This document shows, piece after piece, positions 15,001 to 25,500 of a stretch of 64,000 nucleotides of DNA. The notes below the pieces were generated by a model. It ran no database searches, had not been told where the DNA came from, and saw only the letters and a program-made list of their open reading frames with translations. The stretch's first letter is position 1. Each line of letters starts with the position of its first letter. The translations under genes and the position numbers were made by a program. This stretch comes from Certhia americana (taxonomy: Eukaryota > Chordata > Aves > Passeriformes > Certhiidae), in NCBI GenBank assembly GCA_018697195.1, contig JAGMWU010000075.1, positions 1 through 64,000 of the forward strand, read 5' to 3'.

Positions 15001-18000
15001 TCTTTTCAACAGTTAGCCCTGCCAAGTGATACACTGTACAACTAAAGTGTACAGTCAAAGAAAAATGCTGGAATTAAATAGCATTTCCCATGCCAGTCCA
15101 GCAGCTACCAAACAAAATGGGGTTCCAACCCCTCTAGTACAAATTTTTGTTACAGATGTGCAAATTCCATGAATCTTTATGAGGGCAAACTAATGGCAGG
15201 CTGAAAGCCACATTTCCTTTTCTCCATGAAAACGTACTTTATTACCCTTTTTCTCCAATATGACATGGGAATCTCAGTATGCTGTAACTGAAAGCACAAA
15301 CAGAATGCTAGAATTTTCATCATGCTAACTATATTCTTAAGTGTTTCCTCCAAGGAGCTTAAGGTAAATCCTTCCCTAGTTTTTTTCCTCTTTCTACAGA
15401 TGGCAAAACAAGCAATACATTGCCATGTGATTTTGCAATTCAAAAAAAAAAAAAGGAACTGAAGGAACTGGAGCTTTCTGGGAACTGGAGCTTTTTTTGA
15501 ATTACAGTCCAGAACTAATCTTTACTGATCCAGTAAGTTCATTTTATTCTGCAATTGTTTAGGATTCCCAGCAAAGTCAGCAGGACCTCAATATGCAGAA
15601 GAATGGAAAAGTCAAGCTCATATTTAATACCTGTTGTCTTTGTGTTTGTAGACTCAGAGCAGTGATAGAAAAGTTTAATACTCTACCTGGGAGCCCATCA
15701 CCCTGCCTCCCCTGACATCCATGGATGTAATTCTTGCCAAAGTAATAGGGAGGACTGTGCATACCTTGGGTCAGAGTTTGACATCAGGTTCAACTCAATC
15801 TGGAAATGCCTTTCAGATTTCACCTGAGTTTTCACTGAAGCTTATAACCCTTATCTTACCTTAATCATTTTGAAAGAACCCAGCCATAAGAAATACTGAA
15901 CTCTGAAAATATCAATTATTTACTCTTTACCTCATGTAAACAATGTTGCCATTTGCAGGCGCAGCACAGCATGAACTTCAACAAACCCAAAATCCACTTC
16001 CTCCCCTTCCCCGAAAGAGACATACATAGAGACAACATCAGCACAATGAGACATCTTGAGCTAAATCACCTCCAACAACTTGCACAAGAACGCTACTTCA
16101 ATTTCAAGAAGTCTAACACTTTCCCCAAACAGGCTTTGCCAGTGATCACCACAGGCAAAATACAGTTAGTGATTTCATTTCAGATATACTACCCCAAAAA
16201 CCCTCAAACCAGCAATAACACAGGCTGGGAAAGTCTGCCTGAAAGTAATGTTGATTTTCTGCATAGATAGTAAGTTATGGTAAAGAAATGAGGCAGTGCA
16301 CAAGTGAATGGCATAATGTCTTTCAGGAAGGCATATTTTTATTACTGTGCTCCAGGACAGGCTGTCTGAATTCAGAGTTCATCATGGTCAAAAATACAGT
16401 AGCCCACACATGTTCGTTGTTAAGGACCTGGCTTGCCACCTAACACATTAGTAAAGAGGAACAAGTAAACAGAAACTTCCAATGGAGGTTAAAGATTTGT
16501 TTATTTTTTTATCCAGACCTATTAATTAATAAGAGACAACTTTCTAGAATTAAAAGACCCTTAACAACTCTTTAAGGACATAAAGGGCAAGAAACATATG
16601 CAGCAGAGCACCTCTGGTGTGCTATTAAGGCCAATGCTAGCTCTTATGATGGCTCTTTTATGTACATATAAATGCTTGTTGCTTGACAATTCAGATAAAA
16701 ATGTTACTGCTGCTCTGAATGTGCTGTAGATTGAAGGTGTAAAACCACTGGACTAATTAATGGAGTCTTCACACATCATATCTTGTTTAAGAAGAGGTAG
16801 CCCACTCTCAAATGTGATGACAATTAATCAAAGCTACAGTATCTGAAGAATGTATTTGTGACAGAAGTCCAACTTGTCTTTCTGAGTTGGATGCCAAATT
16901 AAGAACTGATTGAAGCTGTTGCCTTCCAGTGTTGAAAATGATGGATCTACAGTACTTTTTGAAGACACTGAAAAATATTAAAAACTACACTAAATTCTAT
17001 ATTTCTCTAACCCACCAACATAGAAGAAACACTGATGACTAGCCAGGGTTCCTTAATTAGGATGCAACTTTAAATCCAGCTGCACATAAAAGTCTGCTTC
17101 ATAAATTTCCCTCAAAAGTTGAGTTTGTCATTCAGTTCTTTCTTGTCTTCATTTGTAACTTTCAAGAAAAGTACACATTGCCACAAATGCCATTGAAGCC
17201 ATCTACAATGAAAAGTGATGGATAGGGGCACTGAGAGATAAGACTCACTCCTGCTATGTTCATAACAGGTGTAGATGGGGTTTTTTGTTTGTTTGTTTTA
17301 CTGTTTCATCATTAACATGTGCAGTTAAATTGAAATGCAATTTTAGGGTCTTTTGTATTCAGTGCATGCACAATCAAAGGTATACATTATTGAATTATGA
17401 ATCAGTTGTGCCTAAACAATCTTTGGGGGGATAAAGGAGGAAGGAAGGTAAATACATATGTAAAAATAACCTCCCTACTTGAACTGCCTATTTAAATTTA
17501 CACTGGTGTTTCCATGAAAGTGAGGGCTTGAAACCACCAAACAGCTCCACCATTAGCCCAGCTGTGGTCTTAGGGGTCCTCACTGCACCTTCTCTAAACC
17601 CTCAAGGACACAGAGTTCATACACAAGCCACTACCTGAGGAGCAACTACTAATTATAGCAAGTCAGCAAAGTTACACAATGCGTTTGTGTCTTGGTCTCA
17701 AGCTAAGACCTCCAAACTCATTTCACTTGTGGCCCGAGAAAGATTTCAGTGTAGATCTCTGGAGGTGGCAGCCTGGAGCACAAGGACTCCAAGCCACCAG
17801 CCAGGCTCTTAATTATGAGCTCTTGTTGCACAAGATGTTGAAAACAGTAAAAAAAATCTAGGATTTTGCCTAAAAATAGGAGGTTTCCTGCTAGGCCAAA
17901 TTTGCTGTTTATGGAATTTAGGTATTTTATGTTTAATTACTTCATGGTCTATAGATTTATTTACAAGATTATGAGGATGGCAAGTCATAAATATACAACG

Positions 18001-18879
18001 ATTGCTTACTAGTTAGTTTGGATTATATATAAATGTGCTGTGCAAGCTTAACAAAAACCATTTTCCCCAAGCTGAATCAGAATGTTCAAACTGAATTTTC
18101 AAATGTGTCTCTCTGCCTTATCTAAATTCCAACATGACATATAATAAATAGCTTCTCATTTACTACCATCATAAAAATTTAAACAGCCTTGAAATAGTTG
18201 CTGCAATATAGGGGGCAAATGATCAAATCTATGTTCCAAATACCCACTTAGAACAGTAAAACTATTTTGATATTTAAGAAACAACATATAAAGATGCATT
18301 GTTGCAGGAAAGGCTTTTACCTTATTTAAAAAAAACCCCAAAAAACCAACAACAAGAAGGTTCTACCCAATATAGTAGTGTTAGAGTCAACAATTTGCTG
18401 TTTTACACTGCAAAACAAGGACTAACAGCCTTTACACATCATGTACTGTCAGATTTGCTTTAAGAAAGAAACTATCTGATTTGATTCTATACAGTGATTA
18501 AACATCTTTGTGCTCTGCTGAGTAGGGTATTCTCTCCCCTCCCCCCTCCAAAAACGGCATCAAAGCAATCAAAATGGTAATGTTCAGCATGAATGGGGCC
18601 CCATCCCCCACCGGCAAACTCCGCAGACTTTTCTCCATGTTAGGAGGAACCAACACCCCTTCCTCACAAAATGGAAGCTTCCACTACCAAACTGAGAGTG
18701 CTGACCAATTCTCATTACAATAAACCGGGAGAGAAAAAGGGGTGGCGTGCAGCCATCGCCCGCAAGGCACGCATCAACCGCAGGCACTTTGCAACTTTGA
18801 ACCGCAACTCGCAGAACAAAACAAAACGCGCAGAAAAAAAAAAAAAAAAAAATAAAAAAAGAAAGAAAGCAAGCAAAAG

Positions 18880-19350
18880 GGACGGTGAAGAGCGGGGGCC
18901 GGCACACGTGTCGCCTGGCCGGGAGGGCCGGAGGGAGGCAGGGCAGGGGCGCTGTCCCCAGCCCCGGTGCTGAAGGCAGGGCAGCGGGGCGCGGAGCAGC
19001 CCGTCCCCGCCGCGCAGGGCCCGGGGGCCAGCCGGAAAGTTCCGCCCTGGGCTGCAGAAGCGGGGCTCGGGCCGGCACATCCCCCGCTGCCTTTCCCAGC
19101 CGCCTGGAAGTGCCGGGAGAGAGCGAGGCCGGGGGCCGCGGGGAACGGGAATGCGGGCGGGAATGCGGGAGGGAATGCGGGCGGCGCTGTCCGCGGTGCT
19201 GAGCGCCCGCGCCGCCCCCCCCCGAGCCAAAACTTTCCTGCCGGGCTCCTCCCGGGCACAGCAGCGGCCCCGGGGTCACCCGGCACAAAAACAGCGAGGA
19301 GAAACTTTGGGAAGGGCGGGGGGAGCGGGAAGGGGAGGAGGCAGGGAGGA
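18880..19350. promoter_or_regulatory. CpG-rich island in PHF21B intron 3
   Basis: This GC- and CG-dense block is flanked by A-rich tracts and lies about 0.7 kb downstream of exon 3 in the gene's direction. It contains repeated gggaatgcggg units (about 19143-19182). Overlapping long open frames on both strands are expected in GC-rich DNA and none is recognised. It may be an alternative PHF21B promoter or part of the same regulatory domain; no first exon can be proven. Confidence 0.55.
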
Positions 19351-19570
19351 AGGTTCCTGGTTTGTTTTGTTTCTCTCCTGCGTTTCGGTGGGGTTATTTT
19401 CATCCCCTCCACGCTCTCTGCCCCCAACCCCCGGCAGCTGAAACAGGTTAATCTGTTTTTATTCGTATTTTTGGAAAGGGTAGAAAAAAGTGAAAGTGCC
19501 TAAGTGAACTCGAATCAAAAGCCAACACGTCAGATCAGACCAAGGGAAGAGAAAGGCAAGTGGGGAGGGA

Positions 19571-19608
19571 AAAAAAAAAAGGGGGGGGGGGGAAGAAAAA
19601 AAAAAAAA
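19571..19608. repeat. A-run / G-run / A-run low-complexity tract
   Basis: Poly-A is followed by a run of about 13 G, then aag and poly-A again. No function is assigned. Confidence 0.85.
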
Positions 19609-20065
19609 ACCACAAGAAGAAAAGAAATAAAGTGATCAATACAAATCAGTTTAGTAATTAAATCCAGAAATCGCTCCAAACGGGGCCCCAGCCTCCTCCT
19701 TCCCAACTCTTGCTCTGCACATTACACAGAAGTGCACAAAGTAGCCCAAGACAGGAGAATTTTCCATATTCCTAAAACATGTCGACCAACTCAAAATGGA
19801 CGCCTCTTTTTTTTTTTTCTTACGTTTTAACTACTGCTTATCTTTTTATTACTAGTACTGAAATAATTCTTTCTCCCAGCAAGACATCAGAGAATCCGAC
19901 CTCATTACAAAAACATGCATTTTCTGACTATGCAAAAGAAAATGGATGTTATATCCCCTGCCGCCAGTATTTTTCAGCTAACGCAGACACTTTTCGGATG
20001 TTTAGATAGTGCATCGTAAAAACCAGAAGAAAAACCAAACACAACTGAATCGATCTGTTCCTTAC

Positions 20066-20131
20066 TTGTTTCTCATTAAGAGCTGCTATTCTTGATTGCC
20101 TTTCATGGATTTGTTTCTTAAGATCCCCGTT
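20066..20131 (-). CDS. PHF21B: PHF21B coding exon 3
   Basis: The exon encodes 22 residues (30-51 of the predicted protein), beginning NGDLKKQIHERQ and ending AALNEKQ. The acceptor is a T-rich tract ending in gcag, and the donor is CAA|gtaagg. Human PHF21B, from memory, has NGDLKKQLHERQ at this point, whereas PHF21A has NADLKKQLHELQ. The G at the second position and ERQ rather than ELQ identify the gene as PHF21B. The charged heptad-like pattern suggests a short coiled coil. No following exon is recognisable down to position 1, so intron 3 is at least 20 kb here and the gene is cut by the window edge. Confidence 0.92.
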
Positions 20132-20418
20132 CTGCAAAAACGGCAACAAGACGCATATTAAAGGCAAAGTGCAAACTAAACCCTGTAACGAATAAACTTG
20201 AGAGCTAGAAATTGTTCAAAGGCAAAACCATTCCACCGAAACCATACAGAAGCATGCACACACGGAACACCCTCCTTAACAAGAAAGCTCAGTGCAGACT
20301 ACAAAATGAGATCTCTTACTGATAAAGTTTCTCATCCTGCTGTCCCAGCACAACTGCGCTTATTACGGCAGGGATAAAATACTGAAGAAGAGAAAAAAAA
20401 AAAAAAATCTGCATTTAC
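20132..20418 (-). other. PHF21B: PHF21B intron 2
   Basis: This 287-nt intron begins gtaaat and ends gcag. It is AT-rich, with a poly-T run just after the donor. Nothing else is recognised in it. Confidence 0.85.
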
Positions 20419-20451
20419 CTGTGGATCTTGCTTCATCTGTGCAACTAGTTT
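20419..20451 (-). CDS. PHF21B: PHF21B coding exon 2, 33-nt in-frame small exon
   Basis: This exon encodes KLVAQMKQDPQ (residues 19-29). The acceptor is a long pyrimidine run ending in ccatag, and the donor is CAG|gtaaat. At 33 nt and phase 0 on both sides, it can be skipped without shifting the frame. The 11 residues are identical to the PHF21A segment that follows its first exon, as I remember it. In the human PHF21B form I remember, the first exon joins directly to the NGDLKK segment, so these residues are missing there. That suggests an ancestral exon shared by both paralogues and kept here as a constitutive or cassette exon. The intact coding sequence and strong splice sites argue against decay, but expression cannot be judged from sequence. 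Confidence 0.85.
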
Positions 20452-21004
20452 CTATGGAAAAAAAAAAAAATCACCCCCGAAAAAGGAGGAATTAGAAACT
20501 GTTTCAAGTTTAATGGATTTTTTAAAATGTATGTATGTGTGTGGACGGGGGAGGGAGGGGGGTAAGGAACAAAGAGGCAAGTAAACACTGCGAGTCCGTT
20601 TCAAGCAAAGCTCATAAATATTCAAGTCTCGTCCTAATCTCTCCAACACACACACACACACGCACACGCACACGCACACACACTCACGCACACTCACACT
20701 CACACTCACACCAGCACCGACTGCAACGCTGACTCCGCATCCGCACAGCACACACACACATACACACACACACAAAAAAAAATAATAATAAAAAGAAAAC
20801 TCATCCGAAGAAGCCGCCAAAGTAGTTCGGGGCAGCGCTCGCCATTGCGGCGGGGGGCCGGGGGTCCCCGCCGCGCCCCCCCGCGCCCCCTCCCGCGCTG
20901 GCTGCGGCACCACGGCTCTCGGCCCGAGCATGCAGCACCGCTCCTGCCAGCCCCGAGCGGAGCCACAGCACGGCTGGCCGCCTCACCATCTCCTTCTTTT
21001 TTAC
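20452..21004 (-). other. PHF21B: PHF21B intron 1
   Basis: This 553-nt intron is bounded by CAG|gtaaaa and ccatag|AAA. Its 5' part (about 20820-21000) is very GC-rich and continues the CpG-rich promoter zone. Its 3' part holds a long CA-rich microsatellite and poly-T just before the acceptor. The exon 1 frame stays open for 67 codons into the intron and ends at a TGA near 20801. Confidence 0.85.
20646..20774. repeat. CA-rich compound microsatellite in PHF21B intron 1
   Basis: (CA)n is interrupted by cgca and ctca units at 20646-20711, with a second (CA)n block at about 20747-20774. On the gene's strand this is a GT-rich tract upstream of the exon 2 acceptor, so length variation could influence splicing of the small exon. 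That last point is inference. Confidence 0.9.
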
Positions 21005-21058
21005 CTGCTGACACTGGATTTCCACTTTTAACGCCTCCTGCAAGCTGTGTAGCTCCAT
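21005..21058 (-). CDS. PHF21B: PHF21B coding exon 1 (start codon to first splice donor)
   Basis: The exon encodes MELHSLQEALKVEIQCQQ (residues 1-18) and ends in CAG|gtaaaa, a good donor. The ATG at 21056-21058 has G at -3 and G at +4. An in-frame TGA lies 11 codons upstream (21092-21094), so this is the first possible start in the frame. The sequence resembles the N-termini of the paralogues PHF21A (BHC80) and PHF21B as I remember them. I assign PHF21B because exon 3 matches that paralogue better. PHF21A is the PHD-finger subunit of the LSD1-CoREST histone demethylase complex, and PHF21B is a related nuclear chromatin protein. This N-terminal segment is leucine- and glutamine-rich and probably helical; the PHD finger is encoded outside the window. 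The exon sits beside a CpG-rich promoter region. The splice sites and start are directly seen; the gene name rests on recalled sequences. Confidence 0.88.
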
Positions 21059-21109
21059 CCCTGCAACTTGCCAGGCACTTTCCTGCCACTTTCAGATCCG
21101 AGTGAAGTT

Positions 21110-21180
21110 TTTTTTTGTTTGTTTGTTTGGTTTGGCTTTTTTTTTTTTTTGTTTGGTTTGGCTTTTTTTTTTTTTTTTGG
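21110..21180. repeat. T-rich tandem duplication upstream of the PHF21B start
   Basis: Two near-identical units of about 35 bp, each gtttggtttggc followed by a run of T, stand in tandem. On the gene's strand they form an A-rich stretch within the presumed 5' leader. Confidence 0.75.
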
Positions 21181-21296
21181 CTTATTTGTTTTGTTTTTGT
21201 TTTTTCTCTCCCGCTTTTTGCAACAGGCCCGCCAGCCAGCCAGGCAGCCACCCCTCCCTCCGCGGAAAAATGGAAGAAAAGAATTTTTCTAAGTAA

Positions 21297-21304
<8 letters not shown>

Positions 21305-21348
<44 letters not shown>
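21305..21348. repeat. Homopolymer A tract (44 bp)
   Basis: An uninterrupted run of 44 A lies between the start codon of PHF21B and the densest CpG region. A tract this long could be a nucleosome-depleting element or an assembly-sensitive length. Confidence 0.9.
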
Positions 21349-21350
<2 letters not shown>

Positions 21351-21399
21351 AAAGACAGGAAAAATTAGGGGGAAAAAAAAAATTAGAAAGGAGAGGAGT

Positions 21400-21890
21400 G
21401 GCGGCACCAAGAACAACAATACTGAGGAGAAGCGGCAGGACAGCCGGCAGGCACAAGTACTCGGTGTGCACGGCAAGTTGTTCGCCTCTTTGCTGGGGAC
21501 ACGGACTCATTACTCACTTTCCGCCGACCGGGGGGGGGCCCCTCCCCGCTCGCTCCCGCCCGCGCCCCCGCCCGCGCTGGCTCCGCCGCCCACGCCCCGC
21601 CCCGCTCTGGCCCCGCCGCCCCCGCCGGGCCCCGAGGGCCGCTCCAGCGGGACCGGGCCGCCGGCGGCGCCGGCCAGGGACTATATTTCCTGAGAGAGCG
21701 CGCGCGCCGGGATCCGCCGCGCGGGGGGGGAGAAAGTTGTGACACGGCTTTGGCGCGCGCGCGGGTGCCCGGATGGAGCGGGGGGCGGAGAGGGGGGGGG
21801 GTGTGTGTGCTCGCGGCCCCGCGCGTGCGCGGAGCGACGCCTGCCGCCACCGGCACCGCCACAACAAAGGGGAGGGGTCAGGGGCGGGGG
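21400..21890 (-). promoter_or_regulatory. PHF21B: CpG-rich promoter region of PHF21B
   Basis: A dense run of CG dinucleotides and G/C tracts lies 350-830 bp upstream of the PHF21B start codon. This is the usual arrangement for a vertebrate CpG-island promoter. There is no convincing TATA box, and the exact transcription start cannot be read from sequence. The poly-A/T tracts between it and the ATG (21110-21350) would fall in the 5' UTR or in an upstream intron. Confidence 0.7.
21820..21831 (-). promoter_or_regulatory. Candidate NRF1 binding site
   Basis: The minus strand reads CGCGCACGCGCG, which fits the NRF1 consensus YGCGCAYGCGCR at every position. It lies in the PHF21B CpG-rich promoter region, a typical setting for NRF1. 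In such a CG-rich stretch a chance match is possible. Confidence 0.4.
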
Positions 21891-22520
21891 CGGGGTCAGG
21901 GAGAGATACAGGGATAGGGTTGGGGGAAAGGGACAGGAGAGACAGACCGGGATAGGAGAGAGGGACAGTGAGCGGGACAGGAGAGACGGACAGGGATAGG
22001 AGAGGGACAGGNNNNNNNNNNAGGAGAGACGGACAGGGATAGGAGAGAGGGACAGGGAGAGGGACAGGAGAGACGGACAGGAGAGAAGAACAGGGATGGA
22101 AGACAGGCACAGGGACAGGGGAGAGGGACAGGAACGAACGGGAGAGAGGGACAGGGACAGAAGACGAGCACAGGGACAGGAGAGAGGGATAGGAATGGGG
22201 AGAGAAATAGGGAGAAGCAGAGAGAGAACGAAGATAGGGATAGCGATGGTTCAGAGCGAGGGGGAGAAGGAGAGGGATAGGAGACAGGGCCAGAAATAGG
22301 GATAGGGACAGGGACAGGGGATACAGGGAGGAATAGGGGATAGAGCATAGAGATGCGGGATATGGACGGGGTAGGGACAGCGCAAATACAGGGATCAAGA
22401 GGGGGATATGGACAGGTACGGAAATAGGGACAGGGGTAGGAATAGGGACTGGCAGGAGCTGGTACAGGAATAAGGATAGTGACCGGGGAAGGGAAAAGGA
22501 CAGGAGGAAAGGCCAGGAGC
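21880..22520. repeat. Purine-rich GGGACA/GGGATA/GGAGAG minisatellite
   Basis: About 600 bp of imperfect short units built from gggaca, gggata, ggagag and gacgga run almost without pyrimidine stretches on the plus strand. A 10-base gap interrupts them. The long open frames here are an artefact of the missing stop codons in such a repeat and are not genes. It abuts the upstream side of the PHF21B promoter. Confidence 0.9.
22012..22021. other. Assembly gap (10 N)
   Basis: Ten unknown bases lie inside the purine-rich minisatellite. The repeat's true length is therefore uncertain. Confidence 0.99.
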
Positions 22521-22529
22521 AGGGACCCG

Positions 22530-25500
22530 TCATGCCCGCCCCGAGCATGTCTCTGCCCTGGGGTGAGGGAGGGACCCTCCTCCCAGTTCTCCCCCCCCCG
22601 CTCCACACCCAACTTGTCCCACGTTCCCCTTCTCCAGCCGCTGGATCTCCTCTGCCCTGCACGTCCCTGCCCGCACGGGGGGAGCAGGCGGGGCAGCCGC
22701 CCCTCGCCCCATCCCGGCAGAGCCTCGCCCAGCCCGGGAGGGACCGGGCTCGCCCCCGGGAACCCACATCTGTCGGGGCTCGGCCATTCCGAGCATCACG
22801 GGGGATGTCACCTGCTCCTGGCAGAGATCCAGGCGCTGGAGAGCCGCAGGGTCTGGGAAGGTCACAGGGCGGCGCATTCCGGGTACGCTGTTCCTCACTC
22901 AGCCCATCTACCTGCTCCATACCTGGACAAGCTGCTGTACCCCGCCGCTGGTGTCCTCGCACCCCAAAGGGGACGGATATCAAACCTGGGACGCATTAGA
23001 AAGCAAAAGCTTTCTTTTTCAAACGAGGGGATGAAAAGCCTTCCGCCAGATGAGATACTTCCAGATGTGCAGCTGCGGGAGAGCACAGACGGGGCTGGGA
23101 AGGGGGAAGGGATGACAGTGTGGGACATTTGGGCGGGTACAAATGAACCTGCTGCTGCGGGATGGCGAGGCGGGTCCTCTGACTCTTTTTAGTTAATAAA
23201 TACCAGCAGTGGTACTTGGAAGTGGCGTGAAGGGCTGGCTCCAGCGCAGCCAAATCAAGCCATGGTGGCAGCCATTCGTAGGGGACCCCAGTGCCACCAG
23301 GTCACCCCACACCACAGATGTGCTCCAGGTCAGGTGTGGACAGCAACCCATCACCTTGATGTCACTTCTCTTCCACGAAGGTGTGGCGAGACTCCTAGTC
23401 CTAGGGACAGACCCCAGTTGATGCAGCATCAAGCCACCTGCCAATTTTTTAAAAACAGACTCAAACCAGCAGCATGAACATGTGTGAAGTTATTGTTCCA
23501 CCATGCAGCTGCAGGTTTGGGAGCTGTGCAGTTGGATTTACTGTTGCCTTGATGCGTGGCTGGAGTAGGATTGGGAGCCGAAAACAATGCTCAGAATACT
23601 TTTATTGATGAAGTCAAAATTTAGGGCACCTTTAGCAAGGAGTTAGCTGATGGAGTTAGCTAGGGACCAGCACTTGGGTGTACCTATACTCCAACTCCTT
23701 CACTGATTGAACACTGATATTTTATTCAATCTGCACTAAAACACGAAGCTGAAACTCAACCTAAATCTTTAGTCAGTATTTAAAACACAGGTGTGCTGCA
23801 GTTGTGGTCAGATGCCAATTTTAATAACTAAGTTCATCTCAAAACTATTTAAAGACACCAGTATATACCAAAACCAACTTACATCAACTATACTCTAAAA
23901 CCGGCTTCAGATATAATGTGTTGTGAGTCCAAAACAATGTACCCAATTTTCATTGAACTTCTCAGACAAATTCTGTTCAAGCACAGCACAAGTTCTTATG
24001 CTAAAATAATTTGAAGATTCATGGTGAAATATTCTTAGCCTGACAAAATTAGGAGTAAAGTCTAAACAGAAATTTTCTATTAACCTTACAATTAAATAAA
24101 TTATTTTGGAAGAGCCTTATTTGCATTAGTAAGATTTACTAAGGTAATGGGTTATACTTTTACAGTATTTGTTTGTGCTGACACACAGCTTGAACAGGTG
24201 AAAGCATGAAGTTTCACTATTTCTCTCAAGATAATATCTAGGTCAGTTTGTTTCCCATAGTGTACTTGACGTCTGGATTTAAAATATCAGAAGGATTTTT
24301 AATTGTCAAACCATTAAATGGCTTAGCTGTTGGGGGTCTTTTAAAATCTAAATTCAACTCGCATTTGTAAAGACAAATCAGTCAATCCTGCAGATACTGA
24401 TAAGTATGAAAATCTTCTAATATCAAAGCAAAGCTACTTCTCATGTGTTCTGTACAAAGGTATTTTGTAGTGTTATACACAGCAAAAGCAGGGTATTGCC
24501 AAGTAATTTTGTAAATTGTGGAGGTTACCTTTGTAACCTCTGGTTATGGCAGAACAAAGCTTCTGTGAGTTCAGCCATCAACTAAAACTGATTAAACTAG
24601 TAAAGTATGATTTCTTTATGTGTTAATGGCTAATTAATTTACAGTATGCTGGTTGATTTGTTTTAATGCATATTCCATGGGTAGAACAAAGAGCCTTTTC
24701 TTACCATTATGAAATAGTCACTTGCTGACCCGATCAAAACTAGTGATTCTTGTGAGCCTGACTTCCTGCAAAGATGTGTATCGGTTCATGAAGCAGACAA
24801 TTTGACTTTAACTGCAAGGGGTGAGGATTATCGTGTCATCCTCCCCACAGCACTGTGATGTCAACAGGAAAAGTTTAGAAATTTGCTTGACATGCCCACC
24901 ATTCAAAAATTGGTTTATACATCTTCAACGCTACTATGATGGGCCACAAATTTTAATATAAATATAAATTATCAGTTATAAATTACAAATTCTAACCCAT
25001 AATGAAGTGCATGGCTTTTCATTCATTTATGCTGTGAATATTATTTTCTAGGGAAGTTGCATTAAATACATTAATCTGAGGACTACATTTATGCAATAAC
25101 ATTATGCAGTCACCTAGGAAAATGTTAACAGCTTTATGCAATTTACTGGAGGATTATGATGGCAAAAATCACCCTGCTTGCAAGAGCTCAGTGGGCTTCC
25201 CTTCTATTTATTCCTCTGTATAAAGAACAGCTACAGTTTAGCTGGGAAATGCAAAGTGAATTGGGGGGTGAGTAGGATGGCTGGCAGTATTGCAGGTGGG
25301 TTTGCTAAAGCGTAGAAATTATGGTCAGTGCTAAACAAAAAAAAAAAAAAAGATAATTTAAAATGAAATGTCATATGTCATGTGATTAAACACATTTTTC
25401 ATCGTCTCCTGAAAAGATTATCCTTGCTCTTAGAACTTGTGGGACTCCAGAGGTCCTCCAGAAGAAACTGCACCCCTTCTTTCTCCAAGAGTGGTGGAGA

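Larger units (their letters stand above)
1..20065 (-). other. PHF21B: PHF21B intron 3, partial
   Basis: The intron begins at the exon 3 donor (gtaagg, 20065 downward) and runs off the left edge. It is AT-rich with scattered microsatellites, CR1 fragments, one LTR and a CpG-rich island near 19 kb. No further PHF21B exon was found. The next human coding segment, with an ITAVPV-type start and a VRPK core as I remember it, has no convincing match. Confidence 0.75.

Noticed and set aside
18584..19503. Several 170-230 codon frames in the intron CpG-rich island
   Set aside because: GC-rich sequence suppresses stops in all frames. Overlapping frames on both strands have no recognisable protein.
21514..22983. 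489-codon minus-strand frame over the promoter and purine minisatellite
   Set aside because: The Pro/Ser/Leu/Tyr repeat translation comes from a pyrimidine-only strand with few stops. It has no domain and includes a gap.
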